64,000 nt of DNA from assembly GCA_964500205.1 (NCBI GenBank), contig CAZCNS010000006.1, positions 193,831 through 257,830 on the forward strand, in the 5' to 3' direction. Under the pieces are notes generated by a model. That model was not told the DNA's origin. It did not search any database and worked only from the letters and a program-made list of their open reading frames with translations. The stretch comes from UBA10329 sp964500205 (GTDB lineage Bacteria > Bacteroidota > Bacteroidia > UBA10329). This document shows, piece after piece, positions 15,757 through 25,047 of this stretch (within the stretch, counting starts at the first letter, position 1; each line of letters starts with the position of its first letter). Position numbers and translations under genes: made by a program.

Positions 15757-18104
15757 CACGCCAAGTTTAAGATGTCCATGATCAAGCCTTCGTTCTCCTG
15801 CTCCAAGGTCAGAATCTCCTCACTCACTTTCTCCAAGCTGCGCAGCGGCTTGTGCTGGTAGAAGTACTTGTTGAAGCTGATCTCGTAACCGATCTTGGTC
15901 TTGTCGAGGTCTATCCATGCTTCCTCCACATGCGGCTTCACCTCCCGTAAGAAATAGGCATGTATGTTTTCGGCCAACGGCACGCTTTCGCTGTCGCGCA
16001 GGTCGGTCTGGTTCTCGTAAACGATGTATTCGTTGGGTTTGCCACTTGGGTAGTAGCCATGATCGGGCAATTGTGCTACCGTGCAATCCAAATGATGCAG
16101 GAGATGGTCGAGCTTGTCGCCACTCAGCTTCTGCGTTTTCTTGATCACCTTTTCGGCTGTCTCGTCATACCAGCTTACAGCCGAAAGAATGACGTTGAGC
16201 TGGGCAGCAGACGGTTTGATCTTGTGCTTTTTGACGGCACTGTTCACCTTATCCCGAAACAGGTTGAAATCGCGGTACTCGTCACCGCCTATCTCGTGCA
16301 TGATCATGGTGGCAAAACCAAAGAGGGTTCTGTACTTTTCCCAATGCGCAGGATTGCAAAGCTCTTTTCTGTGTTTCGCGCTCAGGTCGAGATCGTTCTT
16401 CTCGCACCATTGCAGCAATTCTTTTTCAATGCCTTTCAGGTCGGTATAGACCTTTTCGCCATAGGTCTGGTAGGCCCATTGCATGGGTTCTTTCAAGCTC
16501 TTGTCAAACCGGAGTTCAGCAATGCGCTCTGCGGTGAACTGTGCCTTGAGCCGTGCTGGGCGGTCAATGGTCACTTTGTAGTAACCGAAATCGGTGTTGT
16601 TAAAGACCTTGGCGGCCAAGCCATCTTCGCTCTGGCGCTCAACGTTCTCAAAATTCATGTACGCATCTTGTATCTCTTGGATGTGTGCTGGCGTCAGTTC
16701 GCAGTTCTTGGCACCAAGGTTCTTGCGCAGTTTGGCGTAGCGTTGAGAGGCATCAATGAGCAGTACTTTACCTCTTCGCTTGGCTTCCTTGTTGTTGTGC
16801 AGAATCCAGATGTAGGTGGTAATGCCTGTGTTGTAAAAAAGGTTGTTCGGTAGCTGAATGATGCAATCCAGCCAATCGTTCTCAATGATGTGTCTGCGGA
16901 TGTTGCTTTCGCCCCCTCCGGCATCGCCCGTGAACAGGCTGGAGCCATTGTGTACCGAAGCAATGCGCGAACCCAACGGGCTTTGGGCCGTTGACTTCAT
17001 CTTGCTCACCATTTCCATCAGGAAGAGCAACTGCCCATCGGACGAACGTGGAGTGGCATCGGCTGCTTCTTCCTTGCCCCAATAATCGTTGAGCTGTACA
17101 ATGAAACGCGGGTCAATGATGGTGTTTCCATCCTTGATATGTTTCACTTCGCTTGCCCACGACTTGCCATAAGGCGGATTCGAGAGCATGAAATCGAAGG
17201 TGTGGCCTGAGAACTCATCAGTAGAAAGGGTAGAACCCACGCGGATGTTCTCGGGGTTGTTGCCCTTGATCATCATATCCGACTTGCAGATGGCGTAGGT
17301 CTCATCGTTGATCTCTTTGCCATACAGGTACACATCGCCCGTGGCCCGGATCGCTCCGTCCTCATCCTTGATGAAGTTCTGCGATTCGGTAAGCATACCG
17401 CCCGAACCACAGGCCGGGTCGTAAATGGTCATGACGGGCGGCAATTGGTCTTTGATGGGGTCAAAGACAATGTGCGTCATCAGGTCAATTACCTCACGGG
17501 GCGTGAAGTGTTCCCCAGCCTCTTCGTTGTTCTCCTCATTGAACTTGCGGATAAGCTCTTCAAACACATAGCCCATTCCCAAATTGGAAAGCGGGGGTAG
17601 TTTTCTCCCGTCCGGGTCTTCCTTTTCAAAGGGCGTCAGGTTAATGTGTGGCGATGTGAATTTTTCGAGCACATCCAACAGCACATCTTTAGATGCCATG
17701 TGCTTAACTTGACCCTTCAGTTTGAATTTGTCGATGATCTCCTTGACATTTGGGCTGAACCCGTTCAGGTACTCCTCAAAATTGGCCTGAAGTATCTGCT
17801 GACTATTAGTGGCCGTGTCATGCAATCGCTGCATGGTCCACTGGCTCGTATTGTAGAACACATAGCCGCTGGCATCACGCAATCCGGTCTCATCCCATTC
17901 GGTAAAGCCTGCTTCATCGCGTTGGAAAGCGAGCTCTTCCATTACGGCCTCCTTGGTGGGTTCAAGCAGTGCATCCAACCTACGGAGCACCACCATGGGC
18001 AGGATCACATCGCGGTATTTCCCCCTTACATATACATCTCTGAGGCAATCGTCAGCGATTGACCAGATGAAGGAAATGAGTCTATTGTGTACTGCTTGGT
18101 TCAT
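15756..18104 (-). CDS. hsdM: Type I restriction-modification methyltransferase subunit
   Basis: 782 residues from ATG 18104, longer than the roughly 500-residue classical HsdM because of a C-terminal extension. The N-terminal helical domain (LISFIWSIADDCLRDVYV, then YRDVILPMVVLRRLD) is followed by the N6-adenine methylase core: SAM motif DPACGSGGM at about 226-234 and catalytic NPPY near 306. It methylates adenine in the sequence chosen by HsdS and forms the core of the restriction complex. It is the first gene of the operon. About 33 bases upstream ends a fragment of a different HsdM. Base composition is closer to the chromosome than that of the ABC-type genes downstream. Confidence 0.96.
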   Translation of the reverse strand: MNQAVHNRLISFIWSIADDCLRDVYVRGKYRDVILPMVVLRRLDALLEPTKEAVMEELAFQRDEAGFTEWDETGLRDASGYVFYNTSQWTMQRLHDTATNSQQILQANFEEYLNGFSPNVKEIIDKFKLKGQVKHMASKDVLLDVLEKFTSPHINLTPFEKEDPDGRKLPPLSNLGMGYVFEELIRKFNEENNEEAGEHFTPREVIDLMTHIVFDPIKDQLPPVMTIYDPACGSGGMLTESQNFIKDEDGAIRATGDVYLYGKEINDETYAICKSDMMIKGNNPENIRVGSTLSTDEFSGHTFDFMLSNPPYGKSWASEVKHIKDGNTIIDPRFIVQLNDYWGKEEAADATPRSSDGQLLFLMEMVSKMKSTAQSPLGSRIASVHNGSSLFTGDAGGGESNIRRHIIENDWLDCIIQLPNNLFYNTGITTYIWILHNNKEAKRRGKVLLIDASQRYAKLRKNLGAKNCELTPAHIQEIQDAYMNFENVERQSEDGLAAKVFNNTDFGYYKVTIDRPARLKAQFTAERIAELRFDKSLKEPMQWAYQTYGEKVYTDLKGIEKELLQWCEKNDLDLSAKHRKELCNPAHWEKYRTLFGFATMIMHEIGGDEYRDFNLFRDKVNSAVKKHKIKPSAAQLNVILSAVSWYDETAEKVIKKTQKLSGDKLDHLLHHLDCTVAQLPDHGYYPSGKPNEYIVYENQTDLRDSESVPLAENIHAYFLREVKPHVEEAWIDLDKTKIGYEISFNKYFYQHKPLRSLEKVSEEILTLEQENEGLIMDILNLA

Positions 18105-18137
18105 TGTGTCCGGTTCCTTTTTTTAATCACAGCTAAT

Positions 18138-18287
18138 CTACCGCTGATTTCTCTCATCAGCTTGCTCCAACTGGCTCAAGTTGCGCAGGAAGAGTATCCA
18201 CGAGGTCTGCTCTATGTAGTCGAGTTCGGAGTCGGTCTCCCTGCGGAGCACGTCATCAATGTTCTTGAAGGTCTGGTCGAAGTTCAT
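18138..18287 (-). pseudogene. Remnant of a second type I methylase (HsdM N-terminus)
   Basis: A 49-codon frame on the minus strand starts at ATG 18287 and ends at TAG 18140-18138. It reads MNFDQTFKNIDDVLRRE, then SELDYIEQTSWILFLRNL. This is the hallmark N-terminus of the other common HsdM lineage (FEQTFKNIDDVLR, then LDY-x-EQTSW-x-LFLKYLDDLE). The intact hsdM next to it has an unrelated-looking start, so this is not a duplication of it. Reading breaks off just after the conserved helix. It is probably debris of an older type I system at this locus; its promoter may now serve the operon. Confidence 0.8.
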
Positions 18288-18363
18288 GCGTTGGTTTCGA
18301 GGGGGTGAACTTACTACTTACCCTTTTATGTCGATTGCAAAACAAACAGAACAGCCTTAAAAA

Positions 18364-18894
18364 TCATCCGAGCGGCCTTCCCCCAACCTCCTCATACACC
18401 CGAATCCGCAGGCTGTGCAGCAAAGCCCCCTCATCGGGGTGCCAGTGGTCGTCATCGGCCACCACCCGCACAAGGGCCGTAAGCGAGGCGCCCTCCCGCA
18501 TCAGGTTGTGCAGCACTTTATTGTCCCTTCGCGCTATGTAGCCCAGTTTGTGGCTGTTCCAGTGTACCTCAATGGCCCGGTGGTCGTGCGGGTTGTCAGG
18601 CTCAAGGCGCAGCGTGGCCGCATGCTCCGCGTAGGTCGTCCCGCTGGAGGGGTTTATCTGGTACATACGTTTTGGCAGGCCATGAGGAGGAGTGGGAGGG
18701 GAGCTGCCACGGTCAGCGCGGGTCTGCATCAACAGTGGCCGCACCTGCTCAAAGTCGTAGTAGCGCAGTCCGGCCACGGTGCCGCTGTACAGGTAACGCC
18801 TTGCAGGAGCGGGCGAGGCCACCGCTGCGGGCCGGAACAACGCCATGCCCAGTCCAGAGGAGAGCAATGCACGGAGGAAATCCAAACGCTTCAT
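18364..18894 (-). CDS. Exported HIRAN-domain protein
   Basis: 176 residues from ATG 18894. An N-terminal hydrophobic stretch with a basic start (MKRLDFLRALLSSGLGMAL, Ala-rich cut region near residue 27) looks like a signal peptide. From about residue 34 comes YSGTVAGLRYYD, and then the HIRAN pattern LRLEPDNPHDHRAIEVHW plus KLGYIARRDNKVLHNLMREG. HIRAN domains bind DNA 3' ends or nucleotides, usually inside cytoplasmic helicases (HLTF), so an exported stand-alone form is unusual. It is on the same strand as the restriction operon but 76 bases upstream of the methylase remnant; a link is not shown. Confidence 0.8.
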   Translation of the reverse strand: MKRLDFLRALLSSGLGMALFRPAAVASPAPARRYLYSGTVAGLRYYDFEQVRPLLMQTRADRGSSPPTPPHGLPKRMYQINPSSGTTYAEHAATLRLEPDNPHDHRAIEVHWNSHKLGYIARRDNKVLHNLMREGASLTALVRVVADDDHWHPDEGALLHSLRIRVYEEVGGRPLG

Positions 18895-18951
18895 GGCAGG
18901 AGGTCTTACAAGGTTCGCAGCAAACCAACAGCCCCAGACCGTAACCTATTT

Positions 18952-19155
18952 ACGGTCTGATCTTTTTTTCATCGGTATCCGTGAGGCCTCCGCCTGAGGC
19001 ACATCGCTTACGGTCTCAACTTTTATCTTCATTGGTGTCCGTGAGCTCACCGCCTTTGGCGGTTCCGTCATAGACTGCTATTTTTTATTGATGGTGGCTG
19101 AGAGCGCTTCGCATCAGACGAATCGATCATAAACCGCACATTCATGGCCGTTGGA
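18952..19155. repeat. Degenerate 58-60 bp tandem repeat
   Basis: Three full units start at 18952 (acggtctga), 19010 (acggtctca) and 19070 (atagactgc), with a partial fourth at 19130 (ataaaccgc). Each unit has a T-rich run, then a cat/att-gg-t-tccgtgag-like part and a short GC palindrome (such as gcctccgcctgaggc). Confidence 0.75.
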
Positions 19156-19203
19156 AGCCAATCTCGTCCGTCAGGCAGACAACAATCCCACTAACGCGAG
19201 AAC

Positions 19204-19409
19204 ACACAAGTCCCACAAGTCCTACAAGCCCTACAAGTATCACAAGTATCACAAGTCCCACAAGTCCCACAGGTCCCACAAATCCCACAGGTCCCACAAA
19301 TCCCACAAGTCCTGCAAGTCCCACAAGTCCTACAAGTCCCACAAGTCCCACAAGTATCACAAGCTCCGTCAGTCCCATAAGCATCATCAGTCCCACAAGT
19401 CCCACAACC
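19204..19409. repeat. 9-bp tandem repeat array (TCCCACAAG)
   Basis: About 22 units of TCCCACAAG with variants TCCTACAAG, TATCACAAG and TCCCACAGG. The period of 9 is kept almost throughout. The plus frame 19151-19558 stays open and would read Ser-His-Lys repeats, but it has no family or clear ribosome site, so it is not called a gene. Confidence 0.9.
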
Positions 19410-19949
19410 CTCATCCCCCCGCAAACCCCGATGGCAACCCTCCATACCCCCTCTATTCTTACGCACTCAATACCCTTAAAAAGAAGGGGCAAAACACGCA
19501 AACCACCGCCAGAGCGTATTTCGGTCGCGTTAAATTTTGTTTCCGACTTACGTCATAGCGTTTCAGACGCATGCAGATCCTCTTCTGACACACCAACTCC
19601 ATCTTCAGACGCAGGGACGCGCCCCTCCGTCATTTTCCTGAGAGGCTCGGTTGCATTCCCCTGCCATTGCATCAGCAGTGATAACCTGTCGAGAGCAGTT
19701 GCTGTGGTTTCGTGTGCATGAGGCCCATTTTAGGTCAAGGTTTCCGGCACTGTCCATGCCACGGCTCGCCCCTCAAAGCGTTTACATGCACCGATACCGC
19801 TCATTTTCATACACCTGGTCGCTGCTTCTTGCACCACGGCATCGGCCTGCACACGCGGCATCGCATTGCTCCATTCCGCTGGCAGCGCTTTCCATGGCCC
19901 TATGTTGGAAAGTGGCACCAAACCCCTGCGCAGACGCCCCTCCTTCACG

Positions 19950-19957
19950 TACGTTTG
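19950..19957 (+). promoter_or_regulatory. TAnnTTTG promoter box of the symporter gene
   Basis: TACGTTTG ends 4 bases before the GTG start at 19962. If used, transcription would start at or next to the start codon (leaderless mRNA). Confidence 0.55.
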
Positions 19958-19961
19958 ACCC

Positions 19962-21419
19962 GTGACCCCATTGCTCATCCTCTCTATCATTACCGCCTAC
20001 TTCGCGGTGCTGTTCGTCATCGGCCACCTCACATCCAAAGGTGCCGACAACGACAGCTTCTTCATTGGCAACCGCAGCAGCCCGTGGTATGTCGTGGCCT
20101 TCGGCATGATAGGCGCATCCCTCAGCGGGGTCACCTTCATCTCCATACCCGGATGGGTGGGCACCAGCGGTTTCAGCTACATGCAGATGGTGCTGGGCTA
20201 CCTCGTGGGCTATACCGTCATAGCCCTCATCCTCATGCCGCTCTATTACCGCCTCAACCTCACCAGCATATACGGCTATCTGGAGCAACGTTTCGGGCAG
20301 GTCAGCTACCGCACAGGCGCATCGTTCTTCCTCCTCTCACGCACCATCGGCTCCGCATTCAGGCTCTACCTTGTGGCCAATGTGCTGCAACTTACCGTCT
20401 TCGATGCCATGGGCGTTCCCTTCGTGGCAACGGTCATCGGCACCATCCTGTTCATTTGGATATACACCAGCAGAGGAGGCATCCGCACCATCATCTGGAC
20501 CGACACCCTCCAGACCCTCTTCATGCTCCTTGCCGTGGGCCTCACGGTGGTGGTCATAGGCCGCGAGATGGGCTGGACACTCCAAGAGGCCATGCGGCAG
20601 GTGGCAGATAGCGGCTACTCCAAGGTCTTCTTCTTCGATGATGTCAACGGCAAGCAGTATTTCTGGAAACAGTTCCTCAGCGGGGCGTTCATCGCCATCG
20701 TCATGACCGGCCTCGACCAGGACATGATGCAGAAGAACCTCTCGTGCCGCAACATCCGCGAGGCGCAGACCAACATGTTCACCTTCAGCATCGTGCTGGT
20801 GTTCGTCAATCTGGCGTTCCTTGCCCTTGGTGCGCTGCTCTTCATTTATGCGGAGCACATCGGCATGGCCATACCCGCAAAGACGGACGACCTCTATCCA
20901 CTCATAGCCACGGGCGGCCATCTTCCGATAGCGGTGGGCATCCTGTTCATCCTCGGCCTCATTGCAGCCGCCTATTCCAGTGCCGACTCTGCCCTCACGG
21001 CCCTCACCACCTCCGTCTGTGTCGATCTGCTCGACATCCGCAAGCGGCCACAGGAGGTGCAGCAGACACTTCGCAAAAGGGTGCATATCCTCGTCTCAGC
21101 GGCAATGGTGCTGGTCATCGTCATTTTCCGTGCAGTGAATGACGACAGCGTGATCAGTGCGGTGTTCACTGCCGCAGGCTACACTTACGGCCCGCTGCTG
21201 GGGCTCTATGCCTTCGGCCTGATGACCCGCAGGCAGGTGCGCGACCGCTGGGTGCCGGTCGTCTGCGTGCTTTCGCCCGTCATCTGCTATGTGTTCAACT
21301 TGTATTCCGAGGAGCTGATGCACGGATACAAGTTCGGCTTTGAACTGTTGATTCTCAATGGGCTGCTCACCTTTACTGGATTGGGTTTGGCCTCCGGAGG
21401 TCTCCGTGAAAAGATCTGA
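19962..21419 (+). CDS. Sodium:solute symporter (SSS family)
   Basis: 485 residues from GTG 19962, with about 13 hydrophobic segments. Family marks are FFIGNRSSPWYVVAFGMIGASLSGVTFISIPG near residues 33-64, with the Ser/Thr-rich unwound helix, and the later sodium-site segment AAYSSADSALTALTTS (near 340), where the Ser-Ser/Thr pattern binds Na+. It imports an organic solute with sodium across the inner membrane; the substrate cannot be told. It is monocistronic and next to accA. Confidence 0.93.
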   Translation: MTPLLILSIITAYFAVLFVIGHLTSKGADNDSFFIGNRSSPWYVVAFGMIGASLSGVTFISIPGWVGTSGFSYMQMVLGYLVGYTVIALILMPLYYRLNLTSIYGYLEQRFGQVSYRTGASFFLLSRTIGSAFRLYLVANVLQLTVFDAMGVPFVATVIGTILFIWIYTSRGGIRTIIWTDTLQTLFMLLAVGLTVVVIGREMGWTLQEAMRQVADSGYSKVFFFDDVNGKQYFWKQFLSGAFIAIVMTGLDQDMMQKNLSCRNIREAQTNMFTFSIVLVFVNLAFLALGALLFIYAEHIGMAIPAKTDDLYPLIATGGHLPIAVGILFILGLIAAAYSSADSALTALTTSVCVDLLDIRKRPQEVQQTLRKRVHILVSAAMVLVIVIFRAVNDDSVISAVFTAAGYTYGPLLGLYAFGLMTRRQVRDRWVPVVCVLSPVICYVFNLYSEELMHGYKFGFELLILNGLLTFTGLGLASGGLREKI

Positions 21420-21493
21420 ATCCCTTTGAGAGTTCGTGTGACGCACCATTGATTTCCGATCGTCTTACCTTCGCAGCCCCAAACCCCATAGGC

Positions 21494-22483
21494 ATGACCT
21501 TCCTCGATTTCGAGCAGGACATCAAGGAGCTGGTGGAACAGCTTGACAAGACCAAGGCCATTCAGGAGAAAGGCAAGGTCGATGTCAGCAAGACCATCAC
21601 GGATCTTGAGGAGAGCATACAGCAGGCCCGCCAGCGCATCTATGCCGATCTCACCCCTTGGCAGCGTGTGCAGGTTTCCCGCCACGTGGAGCGTCCCTAT
21701 GCGTTGGCCCACATCAAAGCCCTGAGCAACGGCACTTTCGTAGAACTGCATGGCGACCGCACCGTGAAGGACGACAAGGCCATGGTAGGCGGTTTCGGCA
21801 GCATTGATGGCAAAACCGTGATGTTCATCGGCCAGCAGAAAGGCATCAACGCCAAGATGCGCGTTTATCGCAACTTCGGCATGGCCAACCCCGAGGGCTA
21901 CCGCAAGGCATTGCGCCTGATGAAGTTGGCCGAGAAGTTCAACAAGCCCATCATCACCTTCATCGACACACCTGGAGCTTATCCCGGCATCGAGGCTGAG
22001 GAGCGCGGTCAGGGCGAGGCCATTGCCCGCAACCTCATCGAGATGATGCAACTCCGTGTACCCGTCATCTGTATTGTGATAGGGGAGGGGGCATCGGGCG
22101 GTGCGCTGGGCATTGGCATCGGTGACAAGGTGTTCATGCTCGAGAATGCGTGGTATTCGGTCATCTCTCCCGAGAGCTGCAGTACTATCCTATGGCGCAC
22201 CCGCGAACAGAAGGAACAGGCAGCGGCCGCGCTCAAGCTCACCGCACCGGACATGCTGCAGCACGGCCTCATTGACGGCATCATACCAGAACCGATCGGT
22301 GGTGCGCACAGCGACCTGGAGAGCACTTTTCAGTTCGTTAGAAAGGAGGTGAAGAAGCACCTCACGCGGCTGTCCAAACAGGATGCCGATGAGCGGATCC
22401 TTAAGCGCATCGATAAGTTCAGCGCAATGGGCAGCTATATCGAGCAGGAGGTGGTGCCGAAAGTGGAGAAGGCCACCATATGA
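21494..22483 (+). CDS. accA: Acetyl-CoA carboxylase carboxyltransferase subunit alpha
   Basis: 329 residues from ATG 21494 (an upstream ATT/ATG-less extension reads non-coding). It has the family N-terminus MTFLDFEQDIKELVEQLD, then LTPWQRVQVSRHVERPYAL and the carboxyltransferase core (FIDTPGAYPGIEAEERGQ, IGEGASGGALGIGIGD, SVISPESCSTILW). It forms the carboxyltransferase with AccD, transferring CO2 from carboxybiotin to acetyl-CoA in the first step of fatty acid synthesis. A near-consensus promoter TACCTTCG lies about 20 bases upstream. It converges with the moxR gene, 7 bases apart. Confidence 0.97.
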   Translation: MTFLDFEQDIKELVEQLDKTKAIQEKGKVDVSKTITDLEESIQQARQRIYADLTPWQRVQVSRHVERPYALAHIKALSNGTFVELHGDRTVKDDKAMVGGFGSIDGKTVMFIGQQKGINAKMRVYRNFGMANPEGYRKALRLMKLAEKFNKPIITFIDTPGAYPGIEAEERGQGEAIARNLIEMMQLRVPVICIVIGEGASGGALGIGIGDKVFMLENAWYSVISPESCSTILWRTREQKEQAAAALKLTAPDMLQHGLIDGIIPEPIGGAHSDLESTFQFVRKEVKKHLTRLSKQDADERILKRIDKFSAMGSYIEQEVVPKVEKATI

Positions 22484-22490
22484 TCAAAGG

Positions 22491-23459
<969 letters not shown>

Positions 23460-23505
23460 GTTTTTTCAGTTAAATCGCTGTTTGCTACTCGCCATTCGCC
23501 AAGCT

Positions 23506-23533
23506 GCAATCAACATTCATCAATCAACAATCA
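23506..23533. repeat. Degenerate heptamer repeat (consensus acaatca)
   Basis: Four back-to-back 7-base units of the type NCAATCA in the gap between the surA-like and moxR genes. The same consensus (in another phase) occurs at 27004-27038. Confidence 0.7.
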
Positions 23534-23571
23534 TTTCCGCAGTCGCGGGGTTTCGCTTCGCTCAACAATCC

Positions 23572-24951
23572 TTAGTCTTTTTTCATCCCCACTTTAGGCG
23601 CACTCCAAGCGTGCAGAAACGGACAGTCTGTGAAGTCATCATGGATTTTCACATATGTCTTGGATAGTTTGCTGCCGATCCAGTCGTCAATGACTGTGTT
23701 CTGCTTGTTCATCAGTGCGGCCTGCTGGATTTTCTGATAATCATCTTGCAGGTTGGCAATGTGCGGTTCTGTACGTGATTTCAGGTAGTAGATATTGTAA
23801 GACTCTTTGCCATCGGGCGAGAAGGAGCGCACGGGCTTGGAATATTCGCCCGGTTTCATTTTCTCCATGGTGAGAAATAGCTTCGGGTCTATCATGCTCA
23901 ATTGGTCCATCTCAAACCGTGATGTCGATGTCTGGGGATTGTACATCATGCCTCCATTGATGCGGCTCTCCTCATCGTCCGAGAACTTCTCTGCGGCATA
24001 TGAGAACTTTATAGAGTCGGAGATGAGCAGACTGTATATGCTGTCGAGAAAAAGGCGTGCCCGTTCCATGTCTTCGATACTCGTCTTAGGTTTGATGAGA
24101 ATGTGACGAACGTTGACCTGTTCGCCCCTTCGTTCCATCATCTGCATGAAGTGAAAGCCGAACTGTGACTCGAAGACCTTGGAGACAGAGTCTTCTTGCA
24201 GCCTGAAAGCGATGGCATCGAACTCCGGAACCATCATGCCGCGCTTGAAGAAGCCCAGTTCACCACCCTTTTTGGCCGACCCAGGGTCCTCCGAGTACAG
24301 TATCGCCAGAGCACGGAATCCTTCCCCGTCCAAGACACGCTGGCGAAGTTCCTCGGCTTTCTTGCGCGACTCAGCCTTCTGCTCGGCAGTGACCTCAGGC
24401 CGTTTCATGATGCGGCCCAGTTCCAGCTCGGCATTGATGTAAGGCAGGCTGTCTTTCGGAATGCTGTTGAAATAGTTGCGCACCTCGGCCGGGGTCACCT
24501 TCACATCACCGGTGATTTTCTGTTGCATGCGCTGGGTAAGCAACTGGTTCTTGATGAGCTCGCGGAACTCGTCCTTGATTTCCAGGATCGATTTCTCGTA
24601 GTACTCCTCCAACTTCTCCTGCGAACCGAGCTGTGCTATGAAGTAGTCGAGCCTGCGCCCCATCTCATCCTCTACCTCAGCATCGCCCACCTCCAAGCTG
24701 TCCACCTTCGACTGGTGCAGGAGCAGGTTGCCGTAGAGCAGCTCTTCGAGGATTATACAGCGGCTATCGTCATCAGGCTCGTAGCCTTGCGAAAGCATCT
24801 GCATGTACTGCGTCTCCAGCTCGGACTGAAGGGTGATGTTGCCGCCCACCACTGCGATCACACGGTCTATGGGTCGTCCTTGCGGCTGTGCCATGGCGGG
24901 CAATGCCAGCAACGCTGTCAGAAGGATGGTGGTGAGATGTTTAAGGTTCAA
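23572..24951 (-). CDS. SurA-like periplasmic peptidyl-prolyl isomerase
   Basis: 459 residues with a signal peptide (MNLKHLTTILLTALLALPAMAQ). It then has the SurA N-terminal fold (DRVIAVVGGNITLQSEL, with Gln-rich turns) and two parvulin/rotamase domains, at about 175-275 (YFNSIPKDS ... GGELGFFKRGMMVPEFD ... FGFHFMQMMERRG) and 280-395 (NVRHILIKPK ... INGGMMY). SurA escorts outer-membrane proteins across the periplasm. The start codon lies inside a heptamer repeat. It is followed downstream by moxR with 112 bases between. Confidence 0.92.
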   Translation of the reverse strand: MNLKHLTTILLTALLALPAMAQPQGRPIDRVIAVVGGNITLQSELETQYMQMLSQGYEPDDDSRCIILEELLYGNLLLHQSKVDSLEVGDAEVEDEMGRRLDYFIAQLGSQEKLEEYYEKSILEIKDEFRELIKNQLLTQRMQQKITGDVKVTPAEVRNYFNSIPKDSLPYINAELELGRIMKRPEVTAEQKAESRKKAEELRQRVLDGEGFRALAILYSEDPGSAKKGGELGFFKRGMMVPEFDAIAFRLQEDSVSKVFESQFGFHFMQMMERRGEQVNVRHILIKPKTSIEDMERARLFLDSIYSLLISDSIKFSYAAEKFSDDEESRINGGMMYNPQTSTSRFEMDQLSMIDPKLFLTMEKMKPGEYSKPVRSFSPDGKESYNIYYLKSRTEPHIANLQDDYQKIQQAALMNKQNTVIDDWIGSKLSKTYVKIHDDFTDCPFLHAWSAPKVGMKKD

Positions 24952-24965
24952 TGTTCAAAGTTTGT
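24938..24965. repeat. Degenerate heptamer repeat (consensus tgttcaa)
   Basis: Four 7-base units overlap the start codon of the SurA-like gene. On the minus strand they read in the TTGAACC/TTAAACA family seen also at 33483-33510 and 61361-61402. Confidence 0.65.
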
Positions 24966-25047
24966 TTTGGCAAAACAAAAAGGGTTGGCTGCATTTTGCC
25001 TTGTTCATAGGGGGTGTTCTGGGGCTTTGTCAATTGTTCTTCGCCAA

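Larger units (their letters stand above)
18895..19961. other. About 1 kb gene-free stretch with two tandem repeat arrays
   Basis: No convincing gene lies between the HIRAN gene and the symporter gene. The stretch holds a 58-60 bp degenerate repeat (18952 to about 19155), a 9-bp repeat array (about 19204-19409) and then roughly 540 bases (19410-19949) in which I see nothing but the symporter promoter at the end. Open frames across the arrays are simple-repeat products (Ser-His-Lys on plus, Gly-Leu-Val on minus). Confidence 0.8.

Noticed and set aside
15960..16853. 297-codon plus-strand frame
   Set aside because: Antisense shadow of hsdM, no family-like sequence.
19204..19409. CRISPR array
   Set aside because: Units are 9 bases with no spacers; simple tandem repeat.
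19712..20611. 299-codon plus-strand frame rich in His, Pro and Arg
   Set aside because: Overlaps the symporter in another frame; composition is typical of a shifted frame.
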